12,717 nucleotides of DNA from Candidatus Peregrinibacteria bacterium (GTDB lineage Bacteria; Patescibacteriota; Gracilibacteria; UBA1369; UBA12463): NCBI GenBank assembly GCA_023245695.1, contig JAHFJT010000014.1, positions 1 through 12,717 of the forward strand, read 5' to 3'. The notes under the pieces are model-generated. The model ran no database searches. It was not told the DNA's origin and saw only the letters and a list, made by a program, of their open reading frames with translations. The translations under genes and the position numbers were made by a program. Shown here piece by piece: positions 5,951-12,717 of the stretch (the stretch's first letter is position 1; each line of letters starts with the position of its first letter).

Positions 5951-6877
5951 ATGGATGGATTTTTGCTTGTCGATAAGCCACCGGTTTCCACCTCTTTCAA
6001 TGTCGTCTCGCTCTGCCGAAAGGTTTTTCAGATGACGAAGGTTGGGCATAGCGGAACGCTGGATCCATTTGCAACGGGGCTGCTCATGGTGGCGCTTGGT
6101 GAAGGCCTCAAACTTCTTGAGTACCTTCCGTCTCAGCCCAAGGAGTATGTGGGCACGGCGGTGCTGGGCGCGAGCTCTGCTACCTATGACTGCGATGGGG
6201 TGATTTCGGTGACGATTCCACCGGATGAGTCGCTCGATTCTTTGAGTAAAAAGGTCGATCTATCCTTCATCAATACATTGATACAAGAAAATTTCCTTGG
6301 GTCGATTTCGCAGGTTCCACCCGACCATTCTGCCGTGAAGGTTCGAGGCATTCCGGCGTACATTCGGGCTCGTCGAGGTGAAGAGCTTTTGATTGCTCCT
6401 CGACAAGTGCAGATTGACCTTTTTGAGGTTACGAAGTTCGAGTACCCCTTTCTTTCGTTCCGGGTGCAGGTGAGTTCAGGGACGTATATTCGGAGTTTGC
6501 TCCATGATCTGGGTATTTTACTGGGCACGGGGGCGTACCTTGACTCGCTTCGACGAACGCGGATTGCGCAGTTTTCGGTTGAGGATGCGGTGAGCGTTCC
6601 ACGGCTGGAGAGTTCTATAGGGAAAAGAGGTGAGGTGGGAGTTTTGCCACTTGAGCAGGTCGTGCAGCATTTGCCGCGGCGTGATCTGACCGAGGCTGAA
6701 TACTTGCCACTCTCGAATGGACTCTTCATCGATGCGCTTTCTGCAGATCACGCCGCGCTTGAAACTTCTCATCGCGTATTAGCCGCCTTTCTGGGCAACC
6801 GTCTTGTTGGAGTGCTTGAGTTTGCGATGCCGGGCAAGCTAAAATTCCGCAAGAAGCTGCATGTCGATCTCGCATAA
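5951..6877 (+). CDS. truB: tRNA pseudouridine-55 synthase
   Basis: Converts U55 of the T-loop of tRNAs to pseudouridine. At 308 residues it has family length. Seen directly: the N-terminal FLLVDKPPVSTSF substrate strand, the catalytic block KVGHSGTLDPFATGLL with the nucleophile Asp at D38, the KEYVGTAVLGASSATYDCDG segment, QVPPDHSAVKVRGIPAY, and the VSSGTYIRSLLHDLG motif. About 90 further residues include the LRRTRIAQFSVEDAV segment and a C-terminal RNA-binding extension. The ATG at 5951 gives the canonical MDGFLLVDKP start. In many bacteria truB lies with infB and rbfA; here it lies between a murein gene and a lipid-linked sugar transferase. Gaps of 26 and 12 nt suggest co-transcription. Identification is secure. 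Confidence 0.95.
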   Translation: MDGFLLVDKPPVSTSFNVVSLCRKVFQMTKVGHSGTLDPFATGLLMVALGEGLKLLEYLPSQPKEYVGTAVLGASSATYDCDGVISVTIPPDESLDSLSKKVDLSFINTLIQENFLGSISQVPPDHSAVKVRGIPAYIRARRGEELLIAPRQVQIDLFEVTKFEYPFLSFRVQVSSGTYIRSLLHDLGILLGTGAYLDSLRRTRIAQFSVEDAVSVPRLESSIGKRGEVGVLPLEQVVQHLPRRDLTEAEYLPLSNGLFIDALSADHAALETSHRVLAAFLGNRLVGVLEFAMPGKLKFRKKLHVDLA

Positions 6878-6889
6878 CGTATTGTCCCT

Positions 6890-7954
6890 ATGTATTCCTT
6901 GAGCACATTGAGCCCACTCTATCTTTTGGCCGGTATGTCGGCCTTTGTCTTTACGTTTGTACTCGTTCTGTTGGCACTCTGGCTCTTTCCTCGACTCGGT
7001 CTCATGGATCGACCGCAGCGGTACGCCCTCAAGCGAGACGCGATCCCATACTATGGTGGCCTCACCATGTTTCTTGCCTTTCTGATGAGCGTTATCCTAT
7101 TTGTACCTTTTACGGTGCAGCTCCTGGGGGTTCTCATCGGACTCGCACTGATCGTCGGCGTGAGTTTTCTGGATGATATGTTCCAGGTTCGGCCCATTTT
7201 TCGACTTGCGGTTCAGTCGGTCGCGGCGATCGTCATTTCGCTCTTTGGTGTAGGGATACGATCGATTACCAACCCGCTCGGAGGTATCCTCGCGCTTGAT
7301 CACTTCCAGGTGAGCCTTTTTGGGCATACCGTTCTCCTTCTTGGCCTTCTCTTCACGATTCTCTGGATCGTCTTTGTGGTGAATAGTATGAACTTTTTTG
7401 ATGGTGTTCCGGGGCTCCTGAGTGGCATTTCGTTCATTGCGGCGATCGTGCTCTTTCTCCTGAGTTTGCGCGTAGGACATGTGGTGGATCAGCGACAGCT
7501 CATTTATTTGAGCATTATTCTGGCAGGCTGTTGCGCAGCCTTTATGTTTTTTGACTTTCCGACGCCGAAGATTCTCATGGGTGACTCGGGAAGTATGTTT
7601 CTCGGATTTCTCCTCGCCATCTCAGCTATCTTTGCGGGTGGAAAGGTGGCGACGCTCCTCATCGTCCTCGGCATCCCGCTTCTGGATGCGATCTGGTCGA
7701 TCATTCGACGTCTTCTCCACGGCAAATCGCCATTTAGTGGAGACCTGAACCATCTTCACCATCGGTTGCTCCGTGCCGGCTTCTCCGAACGAGAGGTCCT
7801 CGTGACGATGTACGGCATTTCTGGACTTTTTGGCTTGGCAACCCTCTTCCTAAGTTCGTACCAAAAGATGTTGGCTCTTGGCGCCATCGTCTTTTCTATG
7901 CTTCTTCTCAGTCTTCTGCTATTTTGGCGCATGCGAACAAAGCACCGTGTGTAA
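6890..7954 (+). CDS. WecA/TagO-like polyprenyl-phosphate sugar-1-phosphate transferase
   Basis: Transfers a sugar-1-phosphate, usually GlcNAc-1-P, from a UDP-sugar to undecaprenyl phosphate at the inner face of the membrane, starting surface-glycan assembly. The 354-residue protein has about ten or eleven hydrophobic helices. Family motifs are visible: RDAIPYYGGL, the Mg-binding Asp pair in SFLDDMFQ (D95, D96), NSMNFFDGVPGL (N165, N168, D171), PTPKILMGDSGSMFLG (D232) and DLNHLHHRLL (285-294). The D-x-x-H-x-H-H-R motif favours the WecA/TagO branch over MraY, which makes lipid I. Despite sitting by a murein ligase, it is therefore more likely a cell-surface polysaccharide enzyme, and it could supply the ligase-like protein of the first group. 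The ATG at 6890 follows truB by 12 nt. The exact sugar donor cannot be told from the sequence. Confidence 0.88.
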   Translation: MYSLSTLSPLYLLAGMSAFVFTFVLVLLALWLFPRLGLMDRPQRYALKRDAIPYYGGLTMFLAFLMSVILFVPFTVQLLGVLIGLALIVGVSFLDDMFQVRPIFRLAVQSVAAIVISLFGVGIRSITNPLGGILALDHFQVSLFGHTVLLLGLLFTILWIVFVVNSMNFFDGVPGLLSGISFIAAIVLFLLSLRVGHVVDQRQLIYLSIILAGCCAAFMFFDFPTPKILMGDSGSMFLGFLLAISAIFAGGKVATLLIVLGIPLLDAIWSIIRRLLHGKSPFSGDLNHLHHRLLRAGFSEREVLVTMYGISGLFGLATLFLSSYQKMLALGAIVFSMLLLSLLLFWRMRTKHRV

Positions 7955-7965
7955 CCTGCATTTTT

Positions 7966-9744
7966 ATGGATCTCGTCGCGGATATTAAACAACGGCTCAG
8001 TATTGAAGACCTCGTCGGACAGTACGTGGAGCTTCGTCGTTCTGGTCGAAACTTCAAGGCGCTCTGCCCATTTCACAGCGAAAAAACACCAAGCTTTTAT
8101 ATAAGTGTTGAGAAGCAGATCGCATTCTGTTTTGGCTGCCAGCGCGGCGGCGATGTGTTTCAGTTTCTTCAAGAGGTTGAAGGAGTTGGATTTTCCGATG
8201 CGATCAAACAGCTCTCGGAAAAAGTGGGCCTCGACATGTCGCAGTACCGTCAAGTACATGCAGAACCCTCGGCATCAAAGGACGAAAAAAAACAGTACCA
8301 CGACGTTCATGATCTTGCCGTGAAGTACTTCAGAACGGCACTCTGGGAGACTGATGATGGTCGAAAGGTGCTTGAGTATGTTCGAGGTCGTGGGCTCACG
8401 GATGCCACTATAAAAGAGTGGAACATAGGTTTCACCCCGGAAGAAAACGACGGATTTCTCCGGTATGCCTCTCAGCAAAAGATCGATCGAACCACACTCA
8501 TCAAATCGGGTCTCGTGATCTCCAAAGATCTCGACGCACAACATGTCTACGATCGTTTCCGTATGCGCCTCATGTTTCCGATCCAGGACTTTCAGGGTCG
8601 CGTGGTCGCTTTCGGTGGGCGTGCCTTGAAAAAGGGCATGGAGCCAAAGTATCTTAACTCTCCAGAAACAGCCTCATATAAAAAAAGTGAGGTACTCTTT
8701 GGTTTGAGTCAGGCCAAGCAGGCGATTCGACACCAGAAGCGGGTGATCTTGGTTGAGGGATACTTCGATGTGATCGCGTGTCATCAGGCCGAGATTAAGG
8801 AGGTGGTGGCCACGTCTGGTACGGCCATGACGGCTGACCATGCTCGCATTCTCAAGCGAATCACGGATACGTTTTATCTTTGTTTTGATAACGACGGTGC
8901 TGGATGGGAGGCGACGAAGCGTGCCTTTATGGTGCTGCAAGCGGTTGAGGGGAGTGTTCGTGTGATTAAAGTTCCCGAGGGAAAAGATCCGGCCGAGTGC
9001 CTTACGCACTCTAAAGAAATTTTTCTTCAGGCTATTGATCAGGCAAAACCCTTCTTTGAAGTGTACCTCGAAAAGGAAATTACCAAGGAGACGCTCACAT
9101 CCGAGCGTATTGCGCACATTCTCTCCGAGTCGCTCATGTACATTCGCGCCATTCACAATAAAGTGCTCCAGGATATGACCATCCGTGCTTTGGCGAGCAA
9201 GCTTGGCGTGAAGGAGGTTGTTATCTACGATGAACTTAAGCGTCTCGCTGCGACGCAGAAGTTCCGAAGTTTACCGAAGGCTGAAGTTGCGGCTGTGGCA
9301 GACTCAACCTTGCAGTTGCGACCATGTAAGCCACATGAACTGCTTATGGTTTTTATTCTCAATGCGCCCGAACGGTCTGCGGATATTCTGAGCAAGGTAC
9401 ATGAGCAGGATTTTTTTGGAGAAACCCAGATTCTCTACAGGCGCGTCATGGAGGTGCTCGAACTCGTCCAGCCGCTCACTCTGGAAAATCTTTCTCGGGG
9501 GCTTGATGATGCTATGCGAGCGAAACTAGAGTACTATGCATTGTACGGAGAGGCGACCTATGCCGCGCTACCCATTGAAATATTTGAAAAAGATGTTTTA
9601 ACCGCTCTTGACAAGGTCATCCAAAATCGTAAAAATGTCCAGTTAGAAGCTTTGAAGCGAGTTATTCATAATTTTCAGAGTGAGGGGAAACAGTCCGAGA
9701 TGCTCGGCGCCCTAGAACAGCTTCGAGAGAAGCTTCAACATTAA
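7966..9744 (+). CDS. dnaG: DNA primase
   Basis: Makes RNA primers for leading- and lagging-strand synthesis at the replication fork, working with the DnaB helicase. The 592 residues cover the full bacterial architecture. An N-terminal CHC2 zinc-binding domain has C34, H37, C55 and C58. The catalytic core carries RFRMRLMFPIQDFQGRVVAFGGRAL and KYLNSPET. The Toprim fold has VEGYFDV (E264), ATSGTAMT and FDNDGAG (D308, D310) as metal ligands. A C-terminal helical region corresponds in position to the helicase-binding domain but is poorly conserved. I chose ATG 7966 because MDLVADIKQRLSIEDLV is the family start; an in-frame TTG at 7924 lies inside the preceding gene. The gap of 11 nt from that gene and 29 nt to rpoD indicate an operon. 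Confidence 0.96.
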   Translation: MDLVADIKQRLSIEDLVGQYVELRRSGRNFKALCPFHSEKTPSFYISVEKQIAFCFGCQRGGDVFQFLQEVEGVGFSDAIKQLSEKVGLDMSQYRQVHAEPSASKDEKKQYHDVHDLAVKYFRTALWETDDGRKVLEYVRGRGLTDATIKEWNIGFTPEENDGFLRYASQQKIDRTTLIKSGLVISKDLDAQHVYDRFRMRLMFPIQDFQGRVVAFGGRALKKGMEPKYLNSPETASYKKSEVLFGLSQAKQAIRHQKRVILVEGYFDVIACHQAEIKEVVATSGTAMTADHARILKRITDTFYLCFDNDGAGWEATKRAFMVLQAVEGSVRVIKVPEGKDPAECLTHSKEIFLQAIDQAKPFFEVYLEKEITKETLTSERIAHILSESLMYIRAIHNKVLQDMTIRALASKLGVKEVVIYDELKRLAATQKFRSLPKAEVAAVADSTLQLRPCKPHELLMVFILNAPERSADILSKVHEQDFFGETQILYRRVMEVLELVQPLTLENLSRGLDDAMRAKLEYYALYGEATYAALPIEIFEKDVLTALDKVIQNRKNVQLEALKRVIHNFQSEGKQSEMLGALEQLREKLQH

Positions 9745-9773
9745 CAATTTTTATTCCTTTTCCCTCATCCGAA
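9745..9773 (+). promoter_or_regulatory. Pyrimidine-rich leader before rpoD
   Basis: The 29-nt gap between dnaG and rpoD is mostly T and C with no Shine-Dalgarno sequence before the ATG. Ribosome entry may depend on the unstructured tract; this is inferred from the same pattern at other genes here. Confidence 0.35.
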
Positions 9774-10931
9774 ATGGCATCACGAACCAGAAAATTTATT
9801 GTTCATCCTACGGATGACCGCCTGGCCCAGTTTTCTCCTGAAGTTCAGGAGGTGGTCAAGAAAGGTCGACAGCAGGGATTTGTCACCCAGCAGGAGCTTA
9901 TGAAGGCTCTGCCAAAAGCTGAGGAGGATCTCATGCTCTTGGATGAAATTTACTCACTCTTTCTCGATCTCGGTATTGAGGTGATGGATCCGAAAGAGTC
10001 CGACTCACTTATCTGGAAGAAAGATGATGAGGCGAAAGAGGTAGAGGCTGCACTCAAGAGCGTTGAATCTGCCCCAAAAAAACAGAAGGTTCAGCAGACA
10101 GATATGAAGGAAATTGCGAACGACTCAATTCGTTTGTATTTATGTGAGATTGGTAAGGTTCAACTCCTCACGGCGAAAGAAGAAATTGATCTCGCAAAGC
10201 GTATCCGAAAAGGGGATCAAACGGCTAAAACTCGACTTGCTGAGGCGAATCTTCGTCTCGTGGTTTCGATCGCAAAGAAATACATCGGTCGTGGACTCTC
10301 TTTCTTGGATCTTATCCAGGAGGGAAATATTGGTCTCTTCCGAGCCGTGGAAAAATTTGATCCAGATCGAGGTTTTAAGTTCTCAACCTATGCAACCTGG
10401 TGGATTCGTCAGGCGATCACTCGTGCGATTGCCGATCAGGCTCGTACCATTCGTATTCCAGTTCACATGGTTGAGACGATCAATAAACTTACGCACGCAC
10501 AGCGACGTCTCGTTCAGGAACTTGGGCGTGAGCCGCTCGTAGAAGAGCTTGCTGCTGAAATGGATATGGATGTAAAGAAGGTTCGACATATTCTCAAGAT
10601 TTCTCAGGATATCGTTTCTCTCGAGGCGCCTGTGGGTACCGAGGAGGATAGCAAGCTTGGTGACTTTATCGAAGATGACGACGCTTTAAGCCCAGCAGAA
10701 GCCACAAATCGACAGCTTCTCAAGGAAAATATTCGAGAAATGCTTCAGTACCTCACCCCGCGTGAGCGAAAGATTATCGAGATGCGTTTTGGGTTGATCG
10801 ATGGAGTTGGACATACGCTCGAGGAGGTTGGAAAGGAGTTCAACGTTACTCGTGAGCGTATTCGTCAGATCGAAGCAAAGGTTCTCCAGAAGCTCAAGGA
10901 GCATCCAACGAGTATTCGAATTCGACCGTAA
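9774..10931 (+). CDS. rpoD: Primary RNA polymerase sigma factor (sigma-70/SigA)
   Basis: Directs core RNA polymerase to housekeeping promoters. The 385 residues match the compact primary-sigma form (as in Bacillus SigA), without the large insert of E. coli. Seen in order: region 1.1 (about 18-72), an acidic/basic linker with KKQK, region 1.2 starting DSIRLYLCEIG (D117), region 2 with NLRLVVSIAKKYIGRGL, LDLIQEGNIGL and the -10-binding FKFSTYATWWIRQAI (F203 onward), RTIRIPVHMVE, region 3, and region 4.2 with the helix-turn-helix HTLEEVGKEFNVTRERIRQIE (about 347-367). Near-consensus -35 and -10 recognition helices agree with the TTGACA and TATAAT elements seen in this window. It lies between dnaG and greA with gaps of 29 and 33 nt. 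The end, EHPTSIRIRP, replaces the more usual basic tail. Confidence 0.96.
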   Translation: MASRTRKFIVHPTDDRLAQFSPEVQEVVKKGRQQGFVTQQELMKALPKAEEDLMLLDEIYSLFLDLGIEVMDPKESDSLIWKKDDEAKEVEAALKSVESAPKKQKVQQTDMKEIANDSIRLYLCEIGKVQLLTAKEEIDLAKRIRKGDQTAKTRLAEANLRLVVSIAKKYIGRGLSFLDLIQEGNIGLFRAVEKFDPDRGFKFSTYATWWIRQAITRAIADQARTIRIPVHMVETINKLTHAQRRLVQELGREPLVEELAAEMDMDVKKVRHILKISQDIVSLEAPVGTEEDSKLGDFIEDDDALSPAEATNRQLLKENIREMLQYLTPRERKIIEMRFGLIDGVGHTLEEVGKEFNVTRERIRQIEAKVLQKLKEHPTSIRIRP

Positions 10932-10964
10932 TTTTTCTATTTATTCTTTTTTATTTTTACCGAC
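10932..10964 (+). promoter_or_regulatory. Pyrimidine-rich leader before greA
   Basis: This 33-nt gap between rpoD and greA is nearly all T with a few A and C, and has no Shine-Dalgarno motif. No convincing stem precedes the T-run, so I do not call it a terminator. Confidence 0.35.
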
Positions 10965-11507
10965 ATGACGAAAGTACCTAAAAAATCTATGAAGTCTTCT
11001 GGCGCTTCTGTGCAGGAAGAGGTCCTCGAAATTAAAACGTTTATTCTTACGAAGGATGGCTTCGATAAGCTCGTGAGCGAGCTAGACTATCTCCGAAACG
11101 TAAAGCGACGAGAGGTTGCTGATCGAATCCGTGAGGCTATTTCTTACGGTGATCTTTCAGAAAACTCTGAGTACGAGGATGCGAAGAATGAGCAGGCTTT
11201 CGTTGAGGGTCGAATTATGGAGCTCGAAGAAAAGGTGAAGTACGTTCAGATTATTGATGATAATCAGAAGAAAACAGCTTCTGTTCAGTTGGGTGGTACG
11301 GTTGTCGTGAAGCTGTGTGGTCCAAAGGCTGACGAGACAAAAATGTCCTTCACGATCGTGGGGTCTACCGAGGCTGATCCACTCAAGGGGCGAATTTCGA
11401 ATGTTTCTCCAGTCGGTATGGCGCTTCTTGATCACCGAGCTGGTGAGAAGATCGACGTTCCAACGCCATCTGGCATCATTCAGTACGAAATTTTAAAGGT
11501 CGATTAA
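10965..11507 (+). CDS. greA: Transcription elongation factor GreA
   Basis: Rescues backtracked RNA polymerase by stimulating cleavage of the extruded RNA 3' end through the secondary channel. The N-terminal coiled coil runs from about residue 29 to 97, with the acidic tip motif GDLSENSEY (D63 and E66 correspond to the two catalytic-tip acids). The C-terminal FKBP-like domain (about 105-180) contains VQLGGTVVV, FTIVGSTEADPLKGRIS, SPVGMALLDHRAGEKIDVPTPSG and YEILKV. The protein has 180 residues, about 22 more than usual, owing to a polar Lys/Ser-rich N-terminal extension. A start at the internal ATG 10989 would shorten this by 8 residues but would not remove it. Placement straight after rpoD suggests coordinated supply of transcription factors. 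Confidence 0.95.
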   Translation: MTKVPKKSMKSSGASVQEEVLEIKTFILTKDGFDKLVSELDYLRNVKRREVADRIREAISYGDLSENSEYEDAKNEQAFVEGRIMELEEKVKYVQIIDDNQKKTASVQLGGTVVVKLCGPKADETKMSFTIVGSTEADPLKGRISNVSPVGMALLDHRAGEKIDVPTPSGIIQYEILKVD

Positions 11508-11514
11508 TCCACCT

Positions 11515-12546
11515 ATGACTTTTCGTTCTCTTATCCGCCTTGGGAGTAGGTGCCTTGTCTTTGTGCTCTTTTTGGGCGCGGTCACGTTCTTCGTCCTTGT
11601 GGCGTATGGATACCGGTACGACCGCCAGGATAATCGTCTCGAGCCCACAGGTATTATTGCGGTCGATGGAAATTATCGAGAGGTGCAGGTGCAGATCGAC
11701 GGAAAAGTCGTCGCGCGAAATCTTCCGGTAACGATCTCGGGGGTTCGGGAAGGGTTTCATCGTCTTGCGGTAGTTCGTGAGGGCTTCTTGCTTTGGTCCA
11801 AGGATGTTCAGGTCACCAACGGTATCGTGACCTCGGTGCCTTTTGTGATTCTTCTTCCTACCTCGATTACGACTGCGGAGAAGCCTATTCTTTCTACGGC
11901 TGGCCTTTTTTCTTCGCCGGTTGAGCTCGTGGGCGCTTCGGACGAGGGGCTTCTTTTTAAGACGGCTACGGATGTATATAGCTATGTGGATCTTTTGACG
12001 AAGAAGAAGACAGCCCTTCTCTTACCAAAAAATACCGAAAATCCAGTTTTTGATCTTGTATCAAAACGTGCTTATGGATTTCATGGCTCACTTGTGCGTA
12101 CTCTGAGACTCGATGTAGGTGCTAAAAAAATCACTGTCAACGGCGAAGATCCTTTTGCCTACAGCAGAGATGGTCTCCAGTTCCTCCAGTTCTCGTCTGA
12201 TTTCAAAGAGTTTCTCTTCTATCGTGGCGGAGAGATTGCAAGTATTCTCGTTGATGTGCCCCAGTCTGAGCGCCTCTTCACTCGTCTCGGCGAAACCGTA
12301 AAACGACTTTCTTGGTACTACGATACTCGACACTTTGTTCTTCAGGTCGCCAATAAGCTCGAGTTCTGTGACGACTCGTTTAGTAACTGCTATGTTTTGC
12401 GAGAACTCGCCGACACCGATAGCTATGCCGTGACCAAACAGGGAATTACCCTCTATGAGTCAAAACAACATCAGGTAACGGTTATTCCGTTGTTTAACGG
12501 TGGTGCTTTCCTGTCGTATATTTTTTCTGAGCAGGTGTCTCTCTAA
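11515..12546 (+). CDS. Membrane-anchored PEGA-domain protein of unknown role
   Basis: A single hydrophobic segment at about residues 12-33, preceded by basic residues, anchors the protein, probably with the remainder outside the membrane. Residues about 45-112 look like a PEGA domain: the strands GIIAVDGNYREVQVQIDGKVV, LPVTISGVREGFHRLAVVREGF and WSKDVQVTNGIVTSVPFVIL have the usual P-V-x-I-x-G and G-x-H-x-L spacing. The rest (about 115-343) is rich in beta strands with aromatic-acidic repeats such as DLVSKRAYGFHGS and SSDFKEFLFYRGG, compatible with a beta-propeller-like fold, which I infer only. Two Cys lie close together near residue 284-290 and could pair outside the cell. PEGA domains are common in surface proteins of CPR bacteria; the function is not known. 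The gene starts 7 nt after greA. Its last 53 nt overlap a minus-strand gene. Confidence 0.8.
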   Translation: MTFRSLIRLGSRCLVFVLFLGAVTFFVLVAYGYRYDRQDNRLEPTGIIAVDGNYREVQVQIDGKVVARNLPVTISGVREGFHRLAVVREGFLLWSKDVQVTNGIVTSVPFVILLPTSITTAEKPILSTAGLFSSPVELVGASDEGLLFKTATDVYSYVDLLTKKKTALLLPKNTENPVFDLVSKRAYGFHGSLVRTLRLDVGAKKITVNGEDPFAYSRDGLQFLQFSSDFKEFLFYRGGEIASILVDVPQSERLFTRLGETVKRLSWYYDTRHFVLQVANKLEFCDDSFSNCYVLRELADTDSYAVTKQGITLYESKQHQVTVIPLFNGGAFLSYIFSEQVSL

Positions 12547-12717
12547 AGGCAACTCGTTCTCTTGGGTAGATCTTTACGTACGTGTAGATGCTTTTTCCAA
12601 GTACATAGAGACCGGCAAGGGTGGTGATGTAGAGCACGAATCGTGCGCCAAGAAGAGGAAACCGTTCGTATCGGCCAAACATATTCAAAAGAAGAAATGT
12701 GACCACCCAGAAGATCT
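12494..12717 (-). CDS. C-terminal part of an unrecognised membrane protein, 5' end beyond window
   Basis: The frame enters from the right edge and ends at the TAA complementary to 12494-12496, giving 74 visible codons. It is hydrophobic at the edge (a segment around FWVVTFLLLN), has a second hydrophobic stretch beginning FVLYITTLAGLYVLG, and ends in a basic, soluble tail with KIYPRERV and KHHR. This fits a membrane protein with a cytoplasmic C-terminus. A GTG at 12706 could be a start, but the frame is open through the edge, so a longer gene is more likely. It converges on the PEGA gene, overlapping its last 53 nt. I recognise no family. The overlap lowers confidence; the true stop is fixed by sequence, but the gene could still be spurious. 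Confidence 0.55.
   Translation of the reverse strand, partial: IFWVVTFLLLNMFGRYERFPLLGARFVLYITTLAGLYVLGKSIYTYVKIYPRERVAFRETPAQKKYTTGKHHR

Noticed and set aside
7924..7965. TTG start at 7924 for dnaG
   Set aside because: It overlaps the preceding gene, adds 14 residues with no family support, and the ATG at 7966 gives the standard primase start.
9608..9636. Internal promoter for rpoD inside dnaG (TTGACA at 9608)
   Set aside because: The -35 is perfect but no good -10 lies at the right spacing; only A-rich sequence is present.
10932..10964. Terminator between rpoD and greA
   Set aside because: There is a T-rich run but no convincing stem before it, and similar tracts precede other start codons here.
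1..12717. UGA recoded as glycine (code 25)
   Set aside because: No in-frame TGA occurs in any recognised gene in the window; conserved glycines are encoded by GGN.
1..12717. CRISPR array, tRNA, rRNA, insertion sequence or defence system
   Set aside because: I saw no regularly spaced repeats, cloverleaf-like sequence, transposase motifs, terminal repeats or defence-gene signatures on either strand.

Overview
The window looks like part of the chromosome of a Candidate Phyla Radiation (Patescibacteria) bacterium. This is inferred from several traits together: a Mur ligase of the MurE type that has lost the usual N-terminal substrate domain, a riboflavin kinase without the FAD synthetase half of RibF, a short archaeal-type triosephosphate isomerase, a single-pass PEGA-domain protein, and start codons with no Shine-Dalgarno sequence. 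The informational genes (dnaG, rpoD, greA, truB, hpf) are plainly bacterial. Base composition is close to half GC by eye. The standard bacterial code fits: no recognised gene contains an in-frame TGA, which argues against the UGA-to-glycine code of Gracilibacteria and Absconditabacteria.

Layout. Positions 1-1190 hold the minus-strand 5' part (396 codons) of a highly charged, cysteine-free protein that I do not recognise; it runs off the left edge. It is divergent from a plus-strand series that continues to 12546. The 88-bp divergent gap holds two face-away promoters that appear to share one palindromic -35 hexamer. The first plus-strand group is tpi, hpf, an O-antigen ligase/polymerase-like membrane protein and a riboflavin kinase (1279-4414), with gaps of 39, 9 and 4 nt. 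A 178-bp non-coding gap (4415-4592) follows. It contains three promoter-like elements and three inverted repeats. The second group is murE-like, truB, a WecA/TagO-like phosphoglycosyl transferase, dnaG, rpoD, greA and a PEGA-domain protein (4593-12546), with gaps of 7-33 nt. At the right edge the C-terminal part of a minus-strand membrane protein converges on, and overlaps, the PEGA gene.

How the genes fit together. The second group resembles the classical dnaG-rpoD macromolecular-synthesis operon, but with rpsU absent from the dnaG flank, murE/truB/lipid-linked sugar synthesis upstream and greA downstream. It would co-express envelope precursor synthesis with replication priming, the housekeeping sigma factor and elongation rescue. 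The first group mixes glycolysis, ribosome hibernation, polysaccharide assembly and flavin cofactor supply. I see no defence system, mobile element, CRISPR array, tRNA or rRNA. The most unusual content is regulatory: shared and tandem promoters with dyads, two probable leaderless starts, pyrimidine-rich leaders in place of Shine-Dalgarno sites, and heavy use of the CGA arginine codon. The most novel protein is the unrecognised gene at the left edge.
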